Below, in pieces: positions 58,204 to 64,000 of a stretch of DNA of 64,000 nucleotides. The notes beneath the pieces are model-generated. The model worked only from the letters and a program-made list of their open reading frames with translations, was not told where the DNA came from and made no database searches. Source of the stretch: JAVBTT01 sp031556035 (GTDB taxonomy: Bacteria; Bacillota; Clostridia; Oscillospirales; UBA929); assembly GCA_031556035.1 (NCBI GenBank), contig JAVBTT010000009.1, positions 18,020 through 82,019 of the forward strand. The letters are read 5' to 3'. A program made the position numbers and the translations under genes. Position 1 is the first letter of the stretch, and every line of letters begins with the position of its first letter.

Positions 58204-59169
58204 ATGAATATTGTTCTCAACAAGACATTTGACAAGGAGCAGCACATGCTCCGCGAGACATACTGCAACAGCCTGATCGAGCTTTCGGCGGGGGACAGCC
58301 GCATAGTCGCGCTGGACGCCGACCTCATGAGCTCGTCCGGCATGAAGGCCTTCAAAAAGGCCTATCCCGAGCGCTTTATAAACTGCGGGGTCGCCGAGGC
58401 CAACATGGTCGGGGTGGCCGCCGGCCTGTCCGCCACCGGCAAGGTTCCGTTCGCGCACTCGTTCGGCACCTTCGCGTCCCGCCGCGTCTGCGACCAGATA
58501 TTCATGTCCTGCGCCTACGCAAAGCTCAACGTGCGAATTGTGGGCACAGACCCGGGCGTCTGCGCGGCGTACAACGGCGGCACCCACATGCCGTTTGAGG
58601 ACATGGCCGTGCTGCGCGCCATCCCCGAGATAACCCTGATCGAGCCCACCGACACCGCGATGCTAAAGAACCTGATGCCCAAGCTTGTTGAGGCTTACGG
58701 CACGTTCTATATCCGCCTGCTGCGCAAGAACGCGGTCGCCGTCTACGGCGAGGGCAGCGACTTCGAGATCGGCAGGGCCGCCACCCTCCGCGAGGGGACG
58801 GACGTCACCCTGATCTGCTCCGGAATAATGGTGCACGAGGCTCTGAAGGCCGCCGACCTTATCGCCGAGCAGGGCAAGAGCGCCCGCGTCGTCAACATGT
58901 TCACCTGGAAGCCGCTGGACGTCGAAGCCGTCGAGGACGCCGCCAGGCGCACCGGCGCGATTGTCACCTGCGAGAACCACAACGTGGTGGGCGGTCTGGG
59001 GAGCGCGGTCGCCGAGGCCACCGTCAAGACAAGGCCCTGCCCGGTCGAGATGATCGGCGTGCAGGACATATTCGGCGAGGTCGGCCCGGAGGATTACCTG
59101 CGCGGCAGGTTCCACCTGAACGCCGTGGATATCGCCGCCGCCGCGATGCGGGCAATCAAGAGAAAGTAG
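58204..59169 (+). CDS. Transketolase, C-terminal subunit
   Basis: A 321-residue pyrimidine-binding and C-terminal half of the split transketolase. Marks: RETYCNSLIELSAGDSRIVALDADLMSS, INCGVAEANMVGVAAGLS (catalytic Glu), HSFGTFASRRVCDQI and MPFEDMAVLRAIP. The ATG at 58204 with GGAAAGGGAG upstream is preferred over an in-frame GTG at 58195 that overlaps the previous stop. It is followed at once by an F-A repeat array. Confidence 0.93.
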   Translation: MNIVLNKTFDKEQHMLRETYCNSLIELSAGDSRIVALDADLMSSSGMKAFKKAYPERFINCGVAEANMVGVAAGLSATGKVPFAHSFGTFASRRVCDQIFMSCAYAKLNVRIVGTDPGVCAAYNGGTHMPFEDMAVLRAIPEITLIEPTDTAMLKNLMPKLVEAYGTFYIRLLRKNAVAVYGEGSDFEIGRAATLREGTDVTLICSGIMVHEALKAADLIAEQGKSARVVNMFTWKPLDVEAVEDAARRTGAIVTCENHNVVGGLGSAVAEATVKTRPCPVEMIGVQDIFGEVGPEDYLRGRFHLNAVDIAAAAMRAIKRK

Positions 59170-59381
59170 GGGCGATTCTCAATCGCCCGCCGAAAAACCC
59201 CCGCCGTCTGCGGACGGCACCCCCTTTCGCGAAAGAGGGTTGGGGTGTGCCCGCCTGTAGGGGCGATTCTCAATCGCCCGCCGAAAAACCCCCGCCGTCT
59301 GCGGACGGCACCCCCTTTCGCGAAAGGGGGCGGGGGAACGACCCCGGCGCTCCGCGCCACCCCTCCAAAGGAGGGGAATTT
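59167..59381. repeat. Tandemly duplicated F-A unit plus D
   Basis: GGGCGATTCTCAATCGCCC plus the A-type GCCGTCTGCGGACGGC and CCCCTTTCGCGAAAG occur twice (59168-59239 and 59258-59329) as an almost exact direct duplication, followed by D (GGCGCTCCGCGCCACCCCTC). Confidence 0.85.
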
Positions 59382-59408
59382 CTTTAACCCCGGAATGGAG
59401 AATCATAC

Positions 59409-60488
59409 ATGAAGCTTGGCATTGTGGGCCTGCCCAACGTGGGCAAATCGACGCTGTTTAACGCGATAACAAACGCCGGCGCGGAGTCGGCCAACTACCC
59501 GTTCTGCACAATCGAGCCCAACGTGGGCATGGTGCCCGTGCCGGACGGGAGGCTGGACACGCTGGAGAAAATGCACAACCCGCAGAAGGTCATCCCCGCC
59601 GTCGTCGAGTTTGTCGACATCGCGGGGCTGGTGCGCGGCGCGTCCAAGGGGGAGGGGCTGGGCAACAAGTTCCTGTCTCACATCCGCGAGGTGGACGCCG
59701 TCTGCCATGTGGTGCGCTGCTTCGACGACGACAATATAACCCATGTCGAGGGCGGGGCCGACCCCGCGCGCGACATCGACATCATAGACATGGAGCTGGC
59801 CCTCTCCGACCTTGAGCATGTCGAGCGGCGCATCGACAGGACGCACAAGCTCCTCAAGGGCGACAAGAAGTACCAGGAGGAGCTGGAAACGCTGGAGGCG
59901 CTCAGGGCCCATCTGGACGCGGGTAAATCCGCGCGAACATTTTCCGGCGGCGAGCTTCCGGAGGATCTGCCGCTGCTGTCCGGCAAGCTGGTGCTGATCT
60001 GCGCCAACCTCAGCGAGAAGGACTTCCCGGGCTGGGAGACGAACCCTCACTACCTCGCGGCGAAAGCGAAGGCCGAGGCCGAGGGCGCGGAGATCATCCC
60101 GGTGTGCGCCAAGCTGGAGGAGGAGGTCGCGCAGCTCCAGGACGAGGAAAAGCTGCTGTTCCTGTCCGAGGTCGGGCTGACCGAGTCGGGGCTGGACAGG
60201 CTCATCAGGGCGAGCTACCACCTGCTGGGGCTGATATCGTTCCTGACCGCCGGGCCCAAGGAGGTTAGGGCGTGGACGATAAAGCGCGGCACAAGGGCAC
60301 CCCAGGCGGCGGGCAAGATACACACCGACTTCGAGCGCGGCTTTATAAGGGCCGAGGTGGTGGCCTACAGCGACCTGATGGAGGCCGGCTCGATGGCGGC
60401 GGCAAAGGACAGGGGTCTTGTGCGCAGTGAGGGCAAGGAATACGTGTTCCAGGACGGGGACATCGTCCTGTTTCGGTTCAATGTCTGA
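59409..60488 (+). CDS. ychF: YchF/OLA1-family ATPase/GTPase
   Basis: A 359-residue ribosome-associated P-loop NTPase of the Obg-related YchF family. G1 GLPNVGKSTLFNAI (residues 7-20), the G3 DIAGL segment, the altered G4 (CANLSEKD) and the C-terminal TGS domain (EVRAWTIKRGTRAPQAAGKIHTDFERGFIRAEV region) are complete. It starts with ATG after CGGAATGGAG. It is a standard housekeeping gene. Confidence 0.96.
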   Translation: MKLGIVGLPNVGKSTLFNAITNAGAESANYPFCTIEPNVGMVPVPDGRLDTLEKMHNPQKVIPAVVEFVDIAGLVRGASKGEGLGNKFLSHIREVDAVCHVVRCFDDDNITHVEGGADPARDIDIIDMELALSDLEHVERRIDRTHKLLKGDKKYQEELETLEALRAHLDAGKSARTFSGGELPEDLPLLSGKLVLICANLSEKDFPGWETNPHYLAAKAKAEAEGAEIIPVCAKLEEEVAQLQDEEKLLFLSEVGLTESGLDRLIRASYHLLGLISFLTAGPKEVRAWTIKRGTRAPQAAGKIHTDFERGFIRAEVVAYSDLMEAGSMAAAKDRGLVRSEGKEYVFQDGDIVLFRFNV

Positions 60489-60508
60489 GCGGGAACGTCA
60501 AATAATCA

Positions 60509-60592
60509 GGCGGTTTTTCGCCCCCCTCAGGGGGCTAAAAAACCGCCGCAAAAAGACCTCCCCCTCCCCGGGGAGGGGGCTGGGGGTGGGGA
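60509..60592. repeat. Hairpins between ychF and the acyltransferase-like gene
   Basis: GGCGGTTTTT (60509-60518) pairs with AAAAACCGCC (60538-60547) around an inner GCCCCC/GGGGGC stem, a likely ychF terminator. CTCCCCCTCCCCGGGGAGGG follows, directly before the next start. Confidence 0.65.
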
Positions 60593-60596
60593 CACG

Positions 60597-61265
60597 ATGG
60601 ATGAAAATCAACCTGTTGCCCAAGTGAGGCGCATTGAGCTGATAGACGCCCTGCGGGGCCTGTCGATTATCCTGGTGCTGGCCTATCACTGCGGCTACGA
60701 CCTGTACCTGTTCGGGCTCGTGCCCGAGCGCGTCATGTACCACCCGCTGCTGAACGTCCTCCAGCCGATTTTCGCCGGGGTGTTTATCCTGCTGGCCGGG
60801 GTCTCGTCGCGGTTCTCGCGGGACAATCTCAGGCGCGGGCTGCTGATGCTGGGCTGCTCCGCCGCCGTCACCGGCGCGACATATCTGATGGGCTATCCGG
60901 TCTGGTTCGGCATACTGCATCTGCTGGCCGCCTCAACCCTTGTATTCTGGCTGCTGGAGAAGCTCAAAATCACCGCGATAGCAGTGCCGGCGCTGGCCTT
61001 TCTCGCCCTGTTTTTTGACATCGGCCATTTTCCTCCCCCGATGGGCTCCGCGGACTATTTTCCGCTGACCCCCTGGATATTCCTGTTTTTCGCGGGGACA
61101 TATATGGGTATACTTATAAAAGAGGGCAAATTTCCCGGATGGTTTTACGACACGCATATACCCGCGCTGCCGTTTGTCGGCCGGCACACCCTGATCATCT
61201 ATATGCTGCACCAGCCTGTGCTCTACGGCGTTGTGTGGGTGATAGCGAGACTGGCTGGGGGATAG
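60597..61265 (+). CDS. Heparan-alpha-glucosaminide N-acetyltransferase-like membrane protein (DUF1624)
   Basis: A 222-residue membrane protein with six to seven helices and the DUF1624 signature RRIELIDALRGLSIILVLAYHCGYDL (catalytic-type His in YHCGYD) plus ILLAGVSSRFSRDNLRRGL. It ends with LIIYMLHQPVLYG. The family is related to transmembrane acyltransferases that acetylate sugars. The start ATG has a G-rich but weak ribosome binding site contributed by the preceding palindrome. Confidence 0.85.
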   Translation: MDENQPVAQVRRIELIDALRGLSIILVLAYHCGYDLYLFGLVPERVMYHPLLNVLQPIFAGVFILLAGVSSRFSRDNLRRGLLMLGCSAAVTGATYLMGYPVWFGILHLLAASTLVFWLLEKLKITAIAVPALAFLALFFDIGHFPPPMGSADYFPLTPWIFLFFAGTYMGILIKEGKFPGWFYDTHIPALPFVGRHTLIIYMLHQPVLYGVVWVIARLAGG

Positions 61266-61267
61266 GC

Positions 61268-61470
61268 GCGAGAACCACCCCGCCCTGCGGGGCACCCCTC
61301 CGAGGGAGGGGAATGGGCGGCGTGTTATAAAAAATTCCCCTCCTTGGAGGGGTGGCGCGAAGCGCCGGGGTGGTCGTCTCCCTTGGTCGGCGCGCCGGGG
61401 GCGTCGCGCCCTACATGTATATTGCGCCGGGGGCGTCGCGCCCTACATGCGTATTGCGCCGGGGCCCGCG
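61268..61470. repeat. Repeat array before smpB: D, inverted D, F-like
   Basis: D (GCCCTGCGGGGC then ACCCCTCCGAGGGAGGGG), inverted D (CCCCTCCTTGGAGGGG, 61338-61353, then TGGCGCGAAGCGCC) and three F-like GGCGTCGCGCCCTAC units. The last provides part of the smpB promoter. Confidence 0.8.
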
Positions 61471-61482
61471 ATGTGATATAAT
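61454..61482 (+). promoter_or_regulatory. Promoter of smpB operon, partly inside a repeat
   Basis: TTGCGC (61454-61459), 17 bp, TATAAT (61477-61482), 30 bp before smpB. The sequence TATTGCGCCGGGG that carries the -35 also occurs one unit upstream (about 61419-61431) in the F-like repeat. Confidence 0.65.
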
Positions 61483-61511
61483 TTGCGGCGGCGGGCAGGG
61501 GGTGAAGTCAG

Positions 61512-61973
61512 ATGGCGGAGGGCCGCAAGCAGGTCGCCGAAAACCGCAAGGCGCGGCACGATTACTTCATAGAGGATCGCTACGAGGCCGGAATCGAGCT
61601 GTTCGGCACAGAGGTGAAGTCGATCCGCCAGGGCAGCCTCCACCTGAAGGACAGCTTCTGCATGGTCAAGGACGGCCAGCTTTTCATATACGGCATGCAC
61701 GTGAGCCCGTATGAGAAGGGAAACCAGTTCAACAAGGATCCGCTGCGCGTAAAGCGGCTGCTGATGCACAAAAAGGAGATAAGCAGGCTCTACGGGCGGA
61801 TTAAGCAGGAGGGCTACGCGCTGATACCGCTGTCGGTGTACTTCAAAAACTCGCTTGTCAAGGTTGAGATAGCGCTGTGCAAGGGCAAAAAGCTGTACGA
61901 CAAGCGCGAGGACTCGGCGGCGAGGGACGCGAAGCGCGAGATAGAGCAGAGGATTAAGGAGAGGAACAGATGA
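61512..61973 (+). CDS. smpB: SsrA-binding protein SmpB
   Basis: A 153-residue OB-fold partner of tmRNA that delivers it to stalled ribosomes. Marks: ENRKARHDYFIEDRYEAGIELFGTEVKSIR (in parts: RHDYFIEDRYEAGI, GTEVKSIRQG), HVSPYEKGN and the basic C-terminal tail KGKKLYDKRED that mimics an anticodon arm. RBS GGGGGTGA precedes the ATG. It overlaps the PPIase lipoprotein gene by 4 bp and lies 690 bp before the tmRNA gene. Confidence 0.96.
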   Translation: MAEGRKQVAENRKARHDYFIEDRYEAGIELFGTEVKSIRQGSLHLKDSFCMVKDGQLFIYGMHVSPYEKGNQFNKDPLRVKRLLMHKKEISRLYGRIKQEGYALIPLSVYFKNSLVKVEIALCKGKKLYDKREDSAARDAKREIEQRIKERNR

Positions 61974-62623
61974 AACGGATTATTTTGCTTGTTTTGGCGC
62001 TGCTGACGCTGTGCGTGGCGTCTTGCTCGAGCCCCGTGCCGAGCCCGGGCGCCGGAGCGTCGGTCAGCCCGGATGAAGGAGGAGACAATATGGATAAAAA
62101 CCCGGTTGTGACAATTGAAATGAAAAGCGGAGACAAAATTGTGCTTGAGCTGTATCCGGACAAGGCGCCCAACACGGTCGCAAACTTTATCTCGCTCGCA
62201 AACAGCGGCTTTTACGACGGGCTGAAATTTCACCGCGTGGCCAAGGGCTTCATGATCCAGGGCGGAGACCCTGAGGGCACCGGAATGGGCGGGCCCGGCT
62301 ATTCCATCAAGGGCGAGTTCTCCAGCAACGGCTTTTCCGGCAACGACATCTCGCACACCCCCGGCGTGATCTCGATGGCGCGCAGCGGCAACTCCTACGA
62401 CTCCGCCGGCAGCCAGTTTTTCATCTGCTCGGGGGACGCGTCGTTCCTGGACGGGGATTACGCGGCGTTCGGCGAGCTTACCGAGGGGCAGGACGTTGTG
62501 GACGCCATGGCCGCGCTCAACACCGAGCGCAACGGCGGGCCTCCGTCCACGCCGCAGGTGATCAAGAGCGTTACGGTGGAGACATTTGGCAAGACATATG
62601 ATGAGCCGGAAAAGGTAAAGTAA
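61970..62623 (+). CDS. Cyclophilin-type peptidyl-prolyl isomerase lipoprotein
   Basis: A 217-residue secreted protein with a lipoprotein signal peptide (lipobox VASC, modified Cys about 19), a Ser/Pro/Gly-rich tether and a cyclophilin domain (about 45-210). Catalytic-site motifs: FHRVAKGFMIQGGDPEGTGMGG, SMARSGNSYDSAGSQFFI and FGELTEG. It assists folding of exported proteins at the outer face of the membrane. It starts inside the smpB stop (ATGA). Confidence 0.92.
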   Translation: MKRIILLVLALLTLCVASCSSPVPSPGAGASVSPDEGGDNMDKNPVVTIEMKSGDKIVLELYPDKAPNTVANFISLANSGFYDGLKFHRVAKGFMIQGGDPEGTGMGGPGYSIKGEFSSNGFSGNDISHTPGVISMARSGNSYDSAGSQFFICSGDASFLDGDYAAFGELTEGQDVVDAMAALNTERNGGPPSTPQVIKSVTVETFGKTYDEPEKVK

Positions 62624-62663
62624 GCTGAGGTTTGGCACGATATATCTAATTGCCCCTCTATAC

Positions 62664-63013
62664 GGGGGCGTACCGGTTTCGACGGGGATGTTGAAACGGG
62701 GTAAGCGGGCCGTGGCGTCACCCACGTTAAAAGGGCATCTTTATAAATTAAAGAACAACAACGAAACACAACTCGTCGCCGCTTAATTAGCCGCGACCGT
62801 CCCGCCTGAGAGGACCACGGCTCAGAACGGGGCGTCACTTAGTGGTGAACGCGCGCCGGGTAAGCTTTGCCCCGGCCGTGTAAAATGAAGCTACCGAGTC
62901 CTCGAGCCTGACGGCCGGCGCCTGGATTAGGGAATGTAAAGAACCGTCTGCGCCCGGAGAAAGCACCGTGGATATGTTTTCGGACAGGGGTTCGACTCCC
63001 CTCGCCTCCACCA
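62664..63013 (+). ncRNA. ssrA: Transfer-messenger RNA
   Basis: A 350-nt tmRNA. The 5' end GGGGGCG pairs with 3' CGCCTCC to make the acceptor stem, the T-arm is GGGGTTCGACTCCCC, and CCA is encoded. After the 5' tRNA half (ACCGGTTTCGACGGGG) the tag reading frame ends ...AAC AAC AAC GAA ACA CAA CTC GTC GCC GCT TAA (stop 62784-62786), giving a tag end NNNETQLVAA. The resume codon is not certain. Pseudoknot sequences follow. smpB lies just upstream. A serine-recombinase element is integrated at the 3' end. Confidence 0.95.
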
Positions 63014-64000
63014 ATTTTAGCCACATTTTCGCACTTTTGCGGGGATGTGGCTATTGCTTTTCCGGCTTTTTCGAGTTTTCTGAGCATAAAAACAGGAAGC
63101 ACGTTGAGGATGATCTCAACGTGCTCTTTGTAGACGATAACTTTGTTCAGGTAGAGGTTCAAGAGTTGTCTTGTCTCCTCCAGACCACCGCTTTGGAAGA
63201 GTTCCCTTGCCTGTCTGTACGCCTCCCTGATCTGCTCCTCCGTGATGTTTGAGATGCCGAGGTTGGACTGTTCCTCCAGTGCTTTCGATTCCAGCGCCGC
63301 CTTTTCCTTCTCCAGCTTTTCGAGTTCCCCGAGGAGCGCGAGACTGGCGGTGTTCGCGATGGCGGAGATGATGTTCGCGATCTTTTTGTCGGTTTCGGCA
63401 ATCTGCTTTTCGATGTGTTTTAGCTTGTCCGACGAGCGCTCGGCGTTCTTGCGTCCGTACTCGGCGTACTGGCTGACCAGCACCGGGATGCGGTTGTCGT
63501 CAAAGATGATCTTGGACATCTCCCGCATCACAAAGCTCTCTATGTATTCGCGGCGGAGTTCCTTGTTGTCACAGCAGTCGGAGGTTTTGCGGTCGCGTGT
63601 GTTGCAACGATAGGTCACGAGCAGATTTTTGTTGCGCCCAGAGAATTTGCGATTGCCCACGTATGTGTTGCCGCACTGTCCGCAGATTATCTTGCCCGCC
63701 AGCAGATATGTTTCTTTCGCCGCCTTGCTGGGTGATAGCTTCTTGCGCGAGGCGATGATGCGGGTGACCGTATCGAACAGTTCGCCGTCCACAATGGCGG
63801 GCATGCCGCCCTCGATGCGGATGATGTCGTCGCCTGACTTGTTCATGTGGTTGTTGCGCCTGCCGTTCCAGTCCTTTTCGACCGAGCGGTTGAACACATA
63901 CACGCCCTTGTATTTTTCATTCCGCAGGATTTCGTGAAGGCTGTTTTTTCCGAAACCATTGCCGTTGCGGGTCTTGTATCCTGCGGCGTTGAGCTCTCGG
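62839..64000 (-). CDS. Large serine recombinase of an element at the tmRNA 3' end; 5' end outside window
   Basis: C-terminal two thirds of a large serine recombinase. The frame is open from the window edge. Visible: the recombinase domain end (NGFGKNSLHEILRNEKYKG), a zinc ribbon (CGQCGNTYVGNRKFSG ... CNTRDRKTSDCC), a coiled coil (SDKLKHIEKQIAETDKKIAN; LEKLEKEKAALESKALEEQ) and a final beta segment (LYLNKVIVYKEHVEIILNV). The catalytic N-terminus lies beyond the window. The frame runs on through the tmRNA hairpin and about 175 bp antisense into tmRNA before its stop at 62839. The biologically original C-terminus probably lay nearer 63070, so the last about 60 residues were created by integration. 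Confidence 0.85.
   Translation of the reverse strand, partial: RELNAAGYKTRNGNGFGKNSLHEILRNEKYKGVYVFNRSVEKDWNGRRNNHMNKSGDDIIRIEGGMPAIVDGELFDTVTRIIASRKKLSPSKAAKETYLLAGKIICGQCGNTYVGNRKFSGRNKNLLVTYRCNTRDRKTSDCCDNKELRREYIESFVMREMSKIIFDDNRIPVLVSQYAEYGRKNAERSSDKLKHIEKQIAETDKKIANIISAIANTASLALLGELEKLEKEKAALESKALEEQSNLGISNITEEQIREAYRQARELFQSGGLEETRQLLNLYLNKVIVYKEHVEIILNVLPVFMLRKLEKAGKAIATSPQKCENVAKIGGGEGSRTPVRKHIHGAFSGRRRFFTFPNPGAGRQARGLGSFILHGRGKAYPARVHH
63018..63061 (+). terminator. Terminator downstream of tmRNA
   Basis: TAGCCACAT (63018-63026) pairs with ATGTGGCTA (63045-63053), with an inner CGCA/TGCG stem, followed by TTGCTTTT. It lies 4 bp past the CCA and inside the recombinase frame on the other strand, so it came with, or spans, the integration junction. 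Confidence 0.7.

Overview
The window looks like the chromosome of a GC-rich member of the Firmicutes/Clostridia, probably an uncultured Oscillospirales-type gut anaerobe. Evidence: strong AGGAGG-type ribosome binding sites and frequent TTG/GTG starts, a long SRP RNA with an Alu-type domain, RNase J, a FeoA-FeoA-FeoB locus, an AgrC-like GHKL kinase, a Gx transporter/NusG-II pair, and Tn4451-type recombinases. Taxonomy is inferred from gene content only.

Layout. 1-5,000 is the end of a mobile element (hsdM, a small HTH gene, a tyrosine recombinase, a TnpW-like gene, a large serine recombinase) that stops beside the 3' end of tRNA-Pro. 5,262-17,172 is chromosomal: an acyl-CoA ligase with its XRE-cupin regulator, a PTS EIIC-EAL fusion, the SRP RNA, a NYN RNase-like protein, a phosphoesterase, a D-2-hydroxyacid dehydrogenase, tRNA-Arg, an orphan sensor kinase and a Gx/NusG-II pair. 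17,413-21,199 is a ferrous-iron uptake operon with a consensus promoter and three TTAG-N6-CTAA palindromes. 21,231-36,679 is a phage-derived particle cluster (GH18 enzyme, portal, scaffold-like, capsid, connector genes, tail, baseplate, esterase-tipped fibre, M15 endolysin, holin) with no recognisable terminase, tape measure, integrase or replication genes. A dense group of DnaA boxes precedes its portal gene. 36,700-62,623 is housekeeping: rpiB, a YmdB-type phosphoesterase, a sugar nucleotidyltransferase, RNase J, ruvX, a class A PBP, a Gld-like ABC operon, mnmE, glyQS, a transketolase pair, ychF, smpB and a cyclophilin lipoprotein. An AT-richer two-gene ATPase/ExK-protein cassette is inserted between glyQS and transketolase. 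62,664-63,013 is tmRNA, and a second serine-recombinase element abuts its 3' end and leaves the window.

The most pervasive feature is a family of GC-rich palindromic repeats in most intergenic gaps. I call the modules A-G. A: GCCGTCTGCGGACGGC plus CCCTCTTTGCGAAAGAGGG. B: GTCGCGCATGGCGCGAC plus CTCCCTCGGAGAGGGAG. C: CCCCCTCCATGAGGGGG plus TGTCGCCCGAAGGCGACA. D: GGCGGCCACGGGCCGCC (or GGCGTTGCGACGCC) plus CCCCTCCAGGGAGGGG. E: CCTCTCCCTTTGGGAGAGG plus a TGGCGCGAAGCGCC-like hairpin. F: a single hairpin such as GGGCGATTCTCAATCGCCC after TAGG. G: a longer unit starting AAGAAGAGCGGAGCC. Modules A-E share one design: two hairpins joined by CACC or CATC. They occur in mosaic arrays of up to about 500 bp, densest between the particle genes, where almost every structural gene is followed by an array and then by a fresh ribosome binding site. 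The arrays lack stop codons in several frames, so they falsely extend neighbouring reading frames. Starts below were therefore set by ribosome binding sites.
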